Below, one piece after another: positions 1 to 8,330 of a stretch of DNA of 37,716 nucleotides. Source of the DNA: Marinilactibacillus piezotolerans (GTDB taxonomy: Bacteria > Bacillota > Bacilli > Lactobacillales > Carnobacteriaceae_A). The stretch is taken from positions 1-37,716 of the forward strand of contig NZ_FOSJ01000021.1 of NCBI RefSeq assembly GCF_900114235.1, written 5' to 3'. Made by a program: the position numbers and the translations under genes. Under the pieces are notes generated by a model. The model did no database searches, was not told where the DNA came from, and worked only from the letters and a program-made list of their open reading frames with translations. Numbering within the stretch: position 1 is the first letter of the stretch; every line of letters begins with the position of its first letter.

Positions 1-1
1 A

Positions 2-130
2 CTTAAAGTAGCCGGGAAACTTGTCCAAACAGGTAGGCAAGTCTATCTTAAACTGTCTAGTTATCACGTTTATCATAAAGAATTCTATGCTGTCTTCGAC
101 CGCCTGAGGCGGTCCCATTCATGGGTATAA
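2..130 (+). mobile_element. C-terminal tail of an IS1380-type transposase (partial, cut by window start)
   Basis: Reading from base 2 gives an open frame of 42 codons ending in TAA at 128-130. It contains the segment VAGKLVQTGRQVYLKLSSYH, followed by a KEFYAVFDRL-like stretch. This resembles the last part of IS1380-family DDE transposases, where a conserved Y-L-K-L-S-S-H segment closes the protein. The rest of the element lies left of the window. The right terminal repeat must fall between 130 and about 255, where the downstream kinase homology begins, but I cannot fix its exact end. Two TTTTGGGC-type motifs (203-210 and 244-251) are candidates, because IS1380 ends usually finish in GG. Family assignment is from memory of the C-terminal pattern. 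Confidence 0.6.
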
Positions 131-177
131 ACTAAGCGGATACTATTTATTTAAGAGAAAAGTTCCAAGGGATAAGT

Positions 178-212
178 GTGCCCAAAATTATACAAAAGTA
201 ATTTTTGGGCAC
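178..212. repeat. 10-bp inverted repeat downstream of the IS transposase
   Basis: GTGCCCAAAA (178-187) is exactly complementary to TTTTGGGCAC (203-212), with a 15-base loop. It lies between the transposase stop and the broken kinase. It could be a transcript end for the transposase or part of the right end of the element. There is no long T-run after it, so a terminator role is uncertain. Confidence 0.45.
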
Positions 213-242
213 TTACAAAAATGAAAAGAGTCTTTAAAAAGA

Positions 243-719
243 TTGTTTTGGGCAAAAGTTATCAAAATAAATAAAGCGAGAATGATTTTTTTAAGAGATT
301 TACTTAAAATACAGAGTTATGAATTATTCAGGAATAAAATACAGGTAGTCTATCAACCATTAGAAAAGCAGTTTTTATCAGATCCTAATTGGCTGCAAGT
401 ATTGGTAGAGCAGATTTTATCCAATAGTTTGAAGTATACAAAGACCGGTAAAATTAGTATTTTTCTAGAAGATGGACATACATTAGTTATCGAAGACACT
501 GGTGCCGGAATTCGCGAAGAAGACTTACCAAAAATTTTTGAAAAAGGATATACAGGGTTAAATGGCAGACTACATGAAAAATCTACGGGACTTGGTTTAT
601 TTCTATCGAAAAAAATCTGTAGCAGATTAGGTCATAGACTGCATATTGAGTCAGAATTAGGGTCAGGTACTAAGGTATACATTGACTTTAAACGTCCGGA
701 TTTTCAATTATTCGACTAA
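243..719 (+). pseudogene. BceS-like sensor histidine kinase, N-terminally truncated (only the ATPase half remains)
   Basis: The open frame encodes only the catalytic ATP-binding half of an intramembrane-sensing (BceS-type) histidine kinase. The N box is NSLKYT, the G1 box DTGAG, the F box KIFEKGY and the G2 box STGLGLFL, followed by a GSGTKVYIDF C-terminus. Missing are the two N-terminal membrane helices and the phospho-acceptor His region. BceS proteins usually have about 330 residues; about 155 remain. An in-frame stop lies at 222-224, and the only starts are a TTG at 243 without a good ribosome site and an internal ATG at 282. The IS1380-type tail immediately upstream is the probable cause of truncation. 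The bceAB-type genes follow, as expected for a bceRS-bceAB locus. No response regulator gene is in the window. The fragment should not be able to phosphorylate a regulator. Confidence 0.8.
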
Positions 720-757
720 CCTTACAAAGGAATCTTACATTTTTGTAAGGTTCCTTT
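718..757 (+). terminator. Hairpin after the kinase, overlapping the BceR box
   Basis: AACCTTACAAA (718-728) pairs with TTTGTAAGGTT (742-752), followed by CCTTTT. It could attenuate transcription leaving the kinase gene. The right arm overlaps the regulator site at 735-748, so the symmetry may instead reflect operator half-sites (TTACA occurs at 722-726 and again at 735-739). Confidence 0.45.
735..748 (+). promoter_or_regulatory. BceR-type response-regulator binding box
   Basis: The bases read TTACA-TTTT-TGTAA, an exact match to the BceR-family consensus TNACA-N4-TGTAA known from Bacillus bceA and psdA promoters. It lies about 85 bases before the transporter ATPase start, the usual place for this operator. 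A further TTACA half-site at 722-726 could be an accessory site. The operator is intact although the adjacent kinase is truncated. Confidence 0.7.
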
Positions 758-833
758 TCGATATGTAAGATTGGATAAATGCTGAGTCATTAGCAAAGCG
801 GTATCCTTAAGATACAAATAAGGAGTGAGTATA

Positions 834-1604
834 ATGACATTTATGGAAGTAAATAATTTGAAAAAAGTTTACACACCACGTTTAGGATCAAAAGGTACAG
901 AGGCATTGAGTAGTGTTAATTTCTCAGTAGATAAAGGCGAATTTGTTGCAATCATGGGAGAATCTGGTTCGGGAAAAACAACTTTGCTGAACATTCTTTC
1001 CACGCTGGATAATCCGACTGAAGGTGAAGTATATTTAGATGGCACACCGCTTTCTGAAATTAAAGATAAGTCTATTTCAAGATTTCGTAGAGAGCAACTA
1101 GGGTTTGTATTTCAAGATTTCAATCTATTAGATAACTTTACGATAAAAGATAATATCCTACTACCACTAGTACTTGCACGAACATCTGTAGATAATATGG
1201 AAAAGCGTATCCAGCCATTAGCTGAAAATCTAGGTATTGGGGCTTTGCTGGACCAATATCCTTACGAAGTTTCAGGTGGACAAAAACAAAGAGCAGCTGT
1301 TGCCCGAGCATTGATTACAGAGCCCAAAATTGTTTTAGCAGACGAACCTACAGGCGCATTGGATTCAAAATCTTCTCAAAGTTTATTAGAGTTGTTTGAA
1401 TCTATTCATCAGGAAGGTCAAACGATTTTAATGGTCACTCATAGTGCTCAGGCTGCCAGTTATTCTAGCCGAGTATTGTTTATTAGAGATGGACGTGTTT
1501 ATCATGAGATCTATCGTGGTGGACAATCAAATGAGAAATATACTGAAAAAATCACGCAAGCTCTTTTAGTGTCTTCAAGTAGAGGTGAGTACAATGAAGA
1601 TTAG
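834..1604 (+). CDS. BceA-type peptide-antibiotic ABC transporter, ATP-binding protein
   Basis: This cytoplasmic ATPase of a BceAB-type transporter senses and removes cell-wall-active antimicrobial peptides (bacitracin, lantibiotics, mersacidin-like). It has 256 residues. Walker A is GESGSGKTT at residues 42-50, followed by the Q-loop FVFQDFNLL, signature VSGGQKQRAAVARAL and Walker B with catalytic Glu in VLADEPTGALDS. I chose ATG 834 because AAGGAG at 820-825 is 8 bases away; an in-frame GTG at 825 overlaps that site. The next gene starts inside its 3' end, showing translational coupling. Family and partner are clear from the LolD/MacB-like sequence and the following BceB-type permease. The substrate cannot be deduced. 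Confidence 0.9.
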   Translation: MTFMEVNNLKKVYTPRLGSKGTEALSSVNFSVDKGEFVAIMGESGSGKTTLLNILSTLDNPTEGEVYLDGTPLSEIKDKSISRFRREQLGFVFQDFNLLDNFTIKDNILLPLVLARTSVDNMEKRIQPLAENLGIGALLDQYPYEVSGGQKQRAAVARALITEPKIVLADEPTGALDSKSSQSLLELFESIHQEGQTILMVTHSAQAASYSSRVLFIRDGRVYHEIYRGGQSNEKYTEKITQALLVSSSRGEYNED

Positions 1605-3579
1605 TTTTATTTCAAAGATGGCTTGGCAGAATATCAAGTCAAACCGTAAATTGTATATTCCTTACATGGTTGCTGCAGGCACTACAGTAGCGATGTTTAT
1701 TATGATGTCAGCCCTCCTGACAAATAAGTTTGTTCAAGAACGGTCAGCCGTACTTACCTCTTTGTTTGGAATGGGAACAATTGTAATTGGGATATTTTCT
1801 TTAATCTTTATTTTTTACACAAATAGTTTTCTAATGAAGAGAAGAAAAAAAGAGCTAGGTCTCTACAGTATATTAGGACTGGAGAAAAAACATGTTAATA
1901 CGATACTAGGAATGGAAACTGTTATAGCTGGTAGTATTAGTATAATTTCTGGGATCATTGTAGGTATATTGTTTGGTAAAATGAGCTTTTTAATTTTAAA
2001 TTATGTATTAAATTTCCCGGTGGAGATTGAATATAGTATTGGCTGGAACACATTTGGACTGACGATTGCTTTGTTTATAGGAATCTTCTTTTTGACTATG
2101 CTTTTCAATATTACCCAAGTAACTTTTTCAAACCCTATACGTTTACTAAAAGGTGGAAAAGAAGGGGAAAAAGAACCGAAAAGTTCACCGATTCTTTTTG
2201 TGCTTGGTCTTCTATCATTAGGAGCAGGTTACTATATCTCTTTAACGATCGCGGATTCAATGAGTGCTTTGACCCAATTTTTTGTAGCAGTATTATTAGT
2301 TATCATTGGAACGTATCTCTTATTTACGGCAGGCTCTATCATCGTTTTAAAACTGTTGAAGAAAAATAAAAAATTATATTATAAACCAGGTCCTTTTATT
2401 TCAATTTCTGGAATGTTATACAGAATGAAACAGCATGCAGTAGGATTAGCAAATATTAGTATCCTTTCAGTAATGGTTATTATTGCTGTTTCTACTACAA
2501 TTACTTTATTCTTGGGAACCGAAGAGACATTAAGTATTCGATTTCCTGCAGAGAATAAGTTAACTATGTCTCCCCCAGATATGTCAGGAGAAGAATTAGA
2601 ACAGAATGCTGAAGTGCTTTATGATCGAGTGGAACAATATACAGAAGAACAAAACCTTCAAATTAAGGATGGTGTTAAATATCAATCTGTAAACTTATTT
2701 GGAAATTTAAAAGAAAATGTTTTCAATATAAGAGAGATAAGAGATGCTGATGGAACGATGCTATTATTATTTCCTTTAGAGGATTTTAATCAAATGAGTG
2801 CTGAGGAGTATAATTTAAAGGAAGGAGAAGCACTTATTTACAGTAATGAATCTTCTTTAAACTTAGATTCTTTTACAATTGCAGAGAAGGAATATAATGC
2901 TATTTCATTAAAAGAAGTTCCTAAGATGATCAAAGCTAATACCCAAATTGTAGATACTATTATAGCGGTTCTTCCTACAACTCAAGATATTGATGAAGTA
3001 TTAAGTTATAACAATGAGCAACCTGGTAACACTAAAACCCAATGGCAGGCTGAGTACCACTGGAATACCACAGGATCAGAAGCAGTAAAAAAAGACTATG
3101 CAACTGAGATAAACGGAATTACACAAGCCGATGACCTGGAAGTGAGTGGTTTCTATGAATCTAGAGAAACAAGTCGTCAAGAATGGTACAGTATGAATGG
3201 CGGATTTTTATTTTTAGGTATTTTCTTAGGCGGGTTATTTACAATAGGTGCTTTACTCATCACCTATTTCAAACAAGTATCAGAAGGATACGATGATAGG
3301 GAAAGAATCCAAATCATGCAAAAAGTCGGATTAGATAAACAAACGACTAGACAAGCTACACACTCTCAAATTGTCTGGATGTTCACCTTACCAATTTTGA
3401 CTGCTGCAATTCATACAGCATTTGCCTATCCGATTATCCATAAATTATTAATGATCTTTGGCATCATGCAGCATAAACTATTGATACTTTGTACCGTAGG
3501 AGTAGTGGTTGCATTTGCTTTAATTTACTGGATTATTTATAGAATTACTTCGAAAGTATATCTAAGTATAGTAGAATAA
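1594..3579 (+). CDS. BceB-type ABC transporter permease (FtsX-like, large extracellular domain)
   Basis: The membrane partner of the preceding ATPase has 661 residues. It shows four hydrophobic helices in the first ~200 residues with an FtsX-type cytoplasmic segment after helix 2 (MKRRKKELGLYSILGL). Further helices lie around residues 200-310. A hydrophilic domain of about 210 residues (roughly 315-525) follows, then a C-terminal FtsX block with three helices. That layout of about 10 helices with the big loop between helices 7 and 8 is diagnostic of BceB permeases, which bind the target peptide complex and signal to BceS. ATG 1594 overlaps the end of the ATPase gene by 11 bases, with AGAGGTGAG as ribosome site. 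With the adjacent kinase truncated, flux-sensing signalling may be lost while transport remains. Confidence 0.9.
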   Translation: MKISFISKMAWQNIKSNRKLYIPYMVAAGTTVAMFIMMSALLTNKFVQERSAVLTSLFGMGTIVIGIFSLIFIFYTNSFLMKRRKKELGLYSILGLEKKHVNTILGMETVIAGSISIISGIIVGILFGKMSFLILNYVLNFPVEIEYSIGWNTFGLTIALFIGIFFLTMLFNITQVTFSNPIRLLKGGKEGEKEPKSSPILFVLGLLSLGAGYYISLTIADSMSALTQFFVAVLLVIIGTYLLFTAGSIIVLKLLKKNKKLYYKPGPFISISGMLYRMKQHAVGLANISILSVMVIIAVSTTITLFLGTEETLSIRFPAENKLTMSPPDMSGEELEQNAEVLYDRVEQYTEEQNLQIKDGVKYQSVNLFGNLKENVFNIREIRDADGTMLLLFPLEDFNQMSAEEYNLKEGEALIYSNESSLNLDSFTIAEKEYNAISLKEVPKMIKANTQIVDTIIAVLPTTQDIDEVLSYNNEQPGNTKTQWQAEYHWNTTGSEAVKKDYATEINGITQADDLEVSGFYESRETSRQEWYSMNGGFLFLGIFLGGLFTIGALLITYFKQVSEGYDDRERIQIMQKVGLDKQTTRQATHSQIVWMFTLPILTAAIHTAFAYPIIHKLLMIFGIMQHKLLILCTVGVVVAFALIYWIIYRITSKVYLSIVE

Positions 3580-3588
3580 AAATAGAAC

Positions 3589-3635
3589 AAACCATTTCAA
3601 GAACGTTTAGAATAAACGTTTTTGGGGTGGTTTTT
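3589..3635 (+). terminator. Rho-independent terminator of the bceAB-type operon
   Basis: An inner stem AACGTTTA/TAAACGTT (3602-3609 and 3613-3620) is nested in an outer AACCA/TGGTT stem, followed by TTTTT at about 3631-3635. It lies 10 bases after the permease stop. Confidence 0.7.
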
Positions 3636-3701
3636 GCTTTCAGGAATGATTATAACAGAATTGCATTATAATGTGTTGTATAAAATTAAAACAATTCAGA
3701 C

Positions 3702-3736
3702 AAAAAAAGAGCCGAGTACTCAAGGTACTTGGCTCT
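3702..3736 (-). terminator. Terminator of the ABC-F gene (minus strand)
   Basis: GAGCCGAGTAC (3709-3719) pairs with GTACTTGGCTC (3725-3735) with one G-T wobble. On the minus strand the hairpin is followed by a run of seven T (complement of 3702-3708), just beyond the ABC-F stop codon. Confidence 0.85.
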
Positions 3737-3742
3737 GAGAGA

Positions 3743-5368
3743 TTATGCGTATAAAGACTTGATTTGCTTTTGAACATCTTTATTTTCCAGAAATTCATCG
3801 TAAGTTGTTTCAGAGCGGTCAACCACTCCGTTTGGTGTAATTTCAATGATACGATTTGCTAATGTCTGGATAAACTGGTGGTCATGTGACCCAAAGAGAA
3901 TGGCACCTTTGAAATCAATCAGACCGTTATTAAGGGCAGTAATAGACTCTAGATCCAAATGATTTGTAGGATCATCCATTACGAGTACGTTAGCTTTACT
4001 TAACATCATCTTAGAGAGCATGCAACGAACTTTTTCTCCTCCGGAAAGGACAGAAACTTGTTTCAGTACTTCTTCGCCTGAAAATAACATTCTTCCTAAA
4101 AAACTGCGCAGGAAAGTATTGTCGTTTTCTTCTTTCGAAGCATACTGACGTAACCAGTCTACAATTGTTGAGTCATTGTTTTCAAATTCATTACTTGTAT
4201 CTTTAGGCAAGTAAGATTGAGAAGTTGTTACACCCCATTGGAAGGATCCGGTATCAGGTTCCATTTCACCCATGATAATTTTGAATAGGGTTGTAATGGC
4301 AACATCGTTCATACTGGTAAAAGCAACTTTATCATTTCTACCTAAATTAAATGATATTTTATCTAGAACTTTTTTACCATCAATCGTTTTTGAAAGATTT
4401 TCGACACGCAATAAATCATTTCCGATTTCACGTTCTGGTGTGAATCCAACAAATGGATAACGTCTAGAAGAAGGTTGGATATCATCTAAAGTAATTTTAT
4501 CCAACATTTTCTTACGGGAAGTTGCTTGTTTGGATTTAGAAGCGTTCGCACTGAATCGAGCGATAAAGTCTTGTAGTTCTTTGATTTTTTCTTCTTTTTT
4601 ACTATTAGAATCTGCCGCAAGTTTAGAAGCTAGTTGACTAGATTCTAACCAGAAGTCGTAATTTCCAACAAATAATTTTATTTTACCGAAATCAACATCC
4701 ACCATATGTGTACATACTTTGTTTAAGAAGTGGCGGTCATGGGAAACAACGATAACAGTATTTTCAAAGTTGATCAGAAAATCTTCTAGCCAGCTGATTG
4801 ATTGAGCATCCAAACCATTGGTAGGCTCATCTAGGAGTAATACATCCGGTTCACCAAATAGAGCTTGAGCAAGTAAAGTCTTAACGTGTTGTCCACCAGT
4901 TAGTTCGCTCATTTTCTGGTTATGCAAAGTTTCGGGAATACCTAGACCTTTTAAGAGAGTCATAGCTTCAGGTTCAGCTTCCCATCCATTTAATTCCGCA
5001 AATTCTCCTTCAAGTTCAGCGGCGCGGATCCCATCAGCATCAGAAAAGTCCGCTTTTGTATAAATCGCATCTTTTTCCTGCATGATCTCATAAAGGCGTT
5101 TATGCCCCATGATGACAGTATCGATAACCGTTTGATCTTCGTAGTCATAGTGGTTCTGCTTCAAAACAGCCATTCGTTTATCTGCTGGAAGAGAAACATT
5201 TCCAGAAGTAGGAGAAATTTCCCCAGATAGAATTTTTAAAAAGGTAGATTTACCGGCGCCATTTGCACCAATTACACCATAGCAATTGTCATTATTGAAT
5301 TGTAGATTCACATCATCAAATAATTTTTGATCTGAAAAGTTTAAACTTACATCCGTTACAGTAATCAT
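3743..5368 (-). CDS. ABC-F family ATPase, YkpA/YbiT type
   Basis: This 541-residue soluble protein has two tandem ABC domains and no membrane part, the mark of ABC-F factors that act on the ribosome. The first domain has Walker A GANGAGKST near residue 34, signature LTGGQHVKTLLAQAL and Walker B LLLDEPTNGLD. A charged linker with KSKQATSRKK follows, then a second domain with signature LSGGEKVRCMLS. The overall pattern matches Bacillus YkpA and E. coli YbiT, not the antibiotic-resistance ARE subgroups. Oddities: the second P-loop is degenerate (TSMNDVAITT, residues 351-360, no Lys), and the second Walker B reads MDDPTNHLD with Asp466 where the catalytic Glu is expected. ATG at 5368 gives the conserved start MITVTDVSLNF; an upstream in-frame ATG at 5422 lacks a ribosome site. 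It is monocistronic with its own terminator. Confidence 0.9.
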   Translation of the reverse strand: MITVTDVSLNFSDQKLFDDVNLQFNNDNCYGVIGANGAGKSTFLKILSGEISPTSGNVSLPADKRMAVLKQNHYDYEDQTVIDTVIMGHKRLYEIMQEKDAIYTKADFSDADGIRAAELEGEFAELNGWEAEPEAMTLLKGLGIPETLHNQKMSELTGGQHVKTLLAQALFGEPDVLLLDEPTNGLDAQSISWLEDFLINFENTVIVVSHDRHFLNKVCTHMVDVDFGKIKLFVGNYDFWLESSQLASKLAADSNSKKEEKIKELQDFIARFSANASKSKQATSRKKMLDKITLDDIQPSSRRYPFVGFTPEREIGNDLLRVENLSKTIDGKKVLDKISFNLGRNDKVAFTSMNDVAITTLFKIIMGEMEPDTGSFQWGVTTSQSYLPKDTSNEFENNDSTIVDWLRQYASKEENDNTFLRSFLGRMLFSGEEVLKQVSVLSGGEKVRCMLSKMMLSKANVLVMDDPTNHLDLESITALNNGLIDFKGAILFGSHDHQFIQTLANRIIEITPNGVVDRSETTYDEFLENKDVQKQIKSLYA

Positions 5369-5523
5369 TAAAATATAGCCTCGTTTCTTTTTGATCTTTA
5401 TCACAAGGCAATTAATGCCCATTAGGCTCTATTATACTTTATTTTGAAAATAATGCATTGTTTATGAGAAGGGAAAAAGAAAAAAATTGGTAAATTTAGA
5501 AACTGTCACAATTTATTCATTGC

Positions 5524-5541
5524 ACACAATGTAATTTGTGT
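5524..5541. repeat. Palindrome ACACAA-N6-TTGTGT, possible operator
   Basis: A perfect 6-6-6 inverted repeat in the intergenic region upstream of both divergent genes. Its size and spacing suit a dimeric regulator site. No regulator is encoded beside it, so the function is unknown. Confidence 0.4.
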
Positions 5542-5685
5542 AAAAAAGCAGGTTTTTATATAAGAATAAGTAATATAGTCTAAAAAAATACAATGTTATG
5601 CTATAAATTTTATTAAAAAGTAGTCGATAAGTATAAGTGAAAGCGGATAAAAGGATATTTTTAAGATATTCCTAATTCGTATTAA

Positions 5686-5714
5686 GTGACATTTGTCTTT
5701 TTTGGTACTATAAT
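5686..5714 (+). promoter_or_regulatory. Sigma-A-type promoter of the chemoreceptor gene
   Basis: GTGACA at 5686-5691 and TATAAT at 5709-5714 are separated by 17 bases, a near-consensus vegetative promoter. The start codon lies about 88 bases downstream, leaving an ~80-base leader. Confidence 0.7.
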
Positions 5715-5801
5715 AAGCTTGCTTTCAATCATTTACTTACTTCTGATTCTGAATCAGCAGAGGAAAGCAAAGGTGTTTTTAACAAAAGGAGACTGAGGAA
5801 G

Positions 5802-6722
5802 ATGATGGAGAATGTAAAGGTTGAAAAAGATGGGTTACATGAAAAATTAATTATTGATGCTTTAGAACAGAACATTGCAATTATACGATTCGATATAAAT
5901 AGAAGAGTCATTTATGTAAATGATAATTTTGCCAATGTACTCGGATATAATAAAGAGGAATTATATGGGAAAGAGCATAAGTTATTTTGTTTTCCTGATT
6001 TTTCAGAGAGCCCGGCTTATGAGGAATTATGGAGAAACTTATTGAGGGGTATGAGTTTTCAAGATAAGATCATTAGAAAAAATGCAAATTCTGAAATTGT
6101 CTGGCTTGAAGCAACATACTTTCCTATCTATGATGAAGCGCACAACGAAGTGATTGGCGTTGCAAAAGTAGCGACTGACATTACGGCAAGACAAAATGAA
6201 ATCGAAAAAGTTACCGATGATCTAATGGAAATGTCTAAAAAGTTGACTGAGTCTTCTCAATTAGGGATTAAAAGAGGAAAGGACTTATTATCTGAAAGCC
6301 AAGAAATGAGCAATTTGTCTGCGGTAATTACTAACAACCTAAGTGAACTTCAAAAGAAAAATAGATCCATTCAAAATATTATAGAGACCATTCAAGATAT
6401 TGCTTCAAATACTAATTTATTAGCAATTAATGCTTCGATAGAAGCAGCACATGCAGGAGATTATGGATTAGGGTTTGGTGTTATTGCACAGGAAGTTAAA
6501 AACTTATCTCAAAAAGTTTCTGAATCTGCCCAAACGATTGGAAAAGATATTCTAGCCGTCACTAACAACATCAATTTAGTTGTAGAGGGAAATGGACAAT
6601 TGAAAGAGCGGATTGAGATGAGTGAAAAGGAAATAGAAGGTACGATAAAAGAATTTAACCAAATAGATTCTGAATCAAATAATTTACAAAAGCAAGCAAA
6701 AAAACTAGATACGATCATTTAA
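5802..6722 (+). CDS. Soluble PAS-domain methyl-accepting chemotaxis protein
   Basis: This 306-residue protein without membrane helices is probably a cytoplasmic energy, redox or ligand sensor feeding the CheA-CheW array. Residues ~15-130 form a PAS domain with S-box features ([25 protein letters not shown], then the PAC part ending VAKVATDIT). A coiled-coil linker follows. The chemoreceptor signalling tip is [20 protein letters not shown] followed by [14 protein letters not shown], the hallmark of receptor hairpins. The C-terminal arm is short compared with classical receptors, so the hairpin is compact, like PAS-MCPs of Aer type lacking the anchor. AAAGGAG (5785-5791) precedes ATG 5802. No other chemotaxis gene is in the window; the gene stands alone behind its own strong promoter. 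Confidence 0.85.
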   Translation: MMENVKVEKDGLHEKLIIDALEQNIAIIRFDINRRVIYVNDNFANVLGYNKEELYGKEHKLFCFPDFSESPAYEELWRNLLRGMSFQDKIIRKNANSEIVWLEATYFPIYDEAHNEVIGVAKVATDITARQNEIEKVTDDLMEMSKKLTESSQLGIKRGKDLLSESQEMSNLSAVITNNLSELQKKNRSIQNIIETIQDIASNTNLLAINASIEAAHAGDYGLGFGVIAQEVKNLSQKVSESAQTIGKDILAVTNNINLVVEGNGQLKERIEMSEKEIEGTIKEFNQIDSESNNLQKQAKKLDTII

Positions 6723-6768
6723 TGTAGATAGATTAGAAAGATTGTTAATACTGATTAACTATAAGATG

Positions 6769-6827
6769 AAAATAATAAGGTATCCAGCTTTTTTGATAAA
6801 ATAAAGCATGAGATGCCTTATTATTTT
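6769..6827. repeat. 12-bp inverted repeat between chemoreceptor and aldehyde dehydrogenase genes
   Basis: AAAATAATAAGG (6769-6780) is exactly complementary to CCTTATTATTTT (6816-6827), with a 35-base spacer containing a T6 run. It may end the chemoreceptor transcript or serve as a regulator site for the following gene. Confidence 0.5.
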
Positions 6828-6907
6828 GAATATGTACAGCTTTTTCTATCGAAAGAATTTTTCTTATGTTACTTTAGGAGTGCGATTATTTGATTGGGAG
6901 GTATTTT

Positions 6908-8278
6908 ATGGGGACTTATGACCAGCTACTAAAAAGACAACACGATTTTTACGAAACCGATAGTACAAAAAGTATAGAATTTCGGATACAAGCATTAAAA
7001 AATCTGGAATATTTATTAAAAGCAAATGAACAAAAGCTTATGAAAGCTATGAAAATAGACCTGAATAAATCTGCCTTTGAGTCTTATTCTTCTGAAATTG
7101 GGATTGTTTTACACGAAATCAGCTTTGTAATTAAGCATTTAAAGAAATGGAGTCGGCCAAAAAGGGTGAAAACGTCCCTAACGCATTTGGGATCAAAAGG
7201 GTATGTCCATTATGATCCTTATGGAACAACCTTGTTGATAGGACCGTGGAATTATCCTGTCCAGTTGACGTTGTCACCACTTATTGGGGCTATAGCAGCA
7301 GGCAATTGTGCAGTTGTTAAACCTTCTGAATTAGCACCGAATACTGCAGATGTATTAAGTCAATTGATTAGATCAGCCTTCCCGGAAGAATATATTACCG
7401 TAATCCAAGGTGATGCAGAAGTAACGCAAGAACTCTTAGCGCTAGATTTTGATTATATATTTTTTACTGGAAGTGTGCCGGTTGGAAAAATCGTGATGGA
7501 GGCAGCTGCAAAAAACTTGACTCCAGTAACATTGGAGCTTGGTGGAAAAAGTCCCGGCATTGTACATAAAGATGCTGATATCAAACTTGCAGCAAAAAGA
7601 CTTGCTTGGGGGAAATTCATGAATGCAGGTCAAACGTGCGTTGCGCCAGACTATCTCTATGTACATAGAGAGGTTAAAGAGAAATTTAAAGAGGCGTTGA
7701 TTGATGCCGTGAAGTCTCTTTATGGAGAATATCCGCTTAAGAATCAAGCATACACGCACATCGTGAATCAAAATCACTTTCACCGAATTGAACAGTATCT
7801 TACAGAAGGAACCATGGTCTATGGTGGGGACAAAGATTTGAACCAATTAGTCATTGAACCTACAATCCTAGAAGAGGTGGCTTGGGAAGATTCTGTCATG
7901 CAACAGGAGATATTCGGGCCAGTCTTACCTATTTTAGAATACGACGACTTGTCAGAGGTGATGGAGGGAATTGCTAGAAATCCTAATCCGCTTGCTCTTT
8001 ATCTGTTTACCCAAGATCAGCAAGTGGAAAATCGGATTGTAGGATCGGTATCTTTTGGTGGAGGGTGCATTAACGACACTGTGTTTCATATTGTGACACC
8101 CTATTTACCATTTGGTGGGGTTGGAACAAGCGGTATGGGAAGCTATCATGGGAAAAGCAGTTTTGAGACATTCTCTCACCAGAAAAGTATCTTGAAACAA
8201 ACGACTCTTTTTGATAATCCTTTCAGATATCCGAATGCTAAAAATGGGTTAAAGATACTCAAGTATATTATGAGATAG
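6908..8278 (+). CDS. Aldehyde dehydrogenase, class-3/YwdH-like
   Basis: This NAD(P)-dependent aldehyde dehydrogenase (456 residues) oxidises an aldehyde to its acid. Class-3-like bacterial enzymes favour medium or long aliphatic and aromatic aldehydes. Visible: the cofactor region LIGPWNYPVQL, the FFTGSVPVGK loop, the Glu motif LELGGKSPGIV with Glu210 and the nucleophile motif GQTCVAPDY with Cys244. The Glu-Cys spacing of 34 is the normal one. A C-terminal hydrophobic/basic segment around PYLPFGGVGTSGMGSYHG and beyond fits the family. ATG 6908 has GGGAGG at 6896-6901 six bases upstream; an in-frame TTG at 6890 is less likely. The gene is monocistronic between an inverted repeat and a terminator. 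Exact substrate is unknown. Confidence 0.9.
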   Translation: MGTYDQLLKRQHDFYETDSTKSIEFRIQALKNLEYLLKANEQKLMKAMKIDLNKSAFESYSSEIGIVLHEISFVIKHLKKWSRPKRVKTSLTHLGSKGYVHYDPYGTTLLIGPWNYPVQLTLSPLIGAIAAGNCAVVKPSELAPNTADVLSQLIRSAFPEEYITVIQGDAEVTQELLALDFDYIFFTGSVPVGKIVMEAAAKNLTPVTLELGGKSPGIVHKDADIKLAAKRLAWGKFMNAGQTCVAPDYLYVHREVKEKFKEALIDAVKSLYGEYPLKNQAYTHIVNQNHFHRIEQYLTEGTMVYGGDKDLNQLVIEPTILEEVAWEDSVMQQEIFGPVLPILEYDDLSEVMEGIARNPNPLALYLFTQDQQVENRIVGSVSFGGGCINDTVFHIVTPYLPFGGVGTSGMGSYHGKSSFETFSHQKSILKQTTLFDNPFRYPNAKNGLKILKYIMR

Positions 8279-8287
8279 TATTATAGA

Positions 8288-8330
8288 AAGAGGTATTCCC
8301 CTAAATGGCGAATACCTCTTAGTTTATTTT
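8288..8330 (+). terminator. Terminator after aldehyde dehydrogenase (convergent junction)
   Basis: AAGAGGTATTC (8288-8298) pairs exactly with GAATACCTCTT (8310-8320), followed by a T-rich AGTTTATTTT. The hairpin also lies just beyond the end of the minus-strand gene at 8330 and could serve both directions. Confidence 0.75.

Larger units (their letters stand above)
5369..5801. other. 433-base intergenic region between divergent ABC-F and chemoreceptor genes
   Basis: No credible coding frame is visible. The region holds the ABC-F promoter area, a perfect inverted repeat ACACAA-N6-TTGTGT at 5524-5541, and the chemoreceptor promoter at 5686-5714. The sequence is very AT-rich. Confidence 0.6.

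Noticed and set aside
3640..3846. 68-codon minus-strand frame overlapping the 3' end of the ABC-F gene
   Set aside because: It overlaps the ABC-F stop and terminator hairpin in another frame, and has no ribosome site or protein-like pattern.
7442..7846. 134-codon minus-strand frame inside the aldehyde dehydrogenase
   Set aside because: It is entirely antisense to a gene with clear catalytic motifs, and has no promoter or ribosome site.
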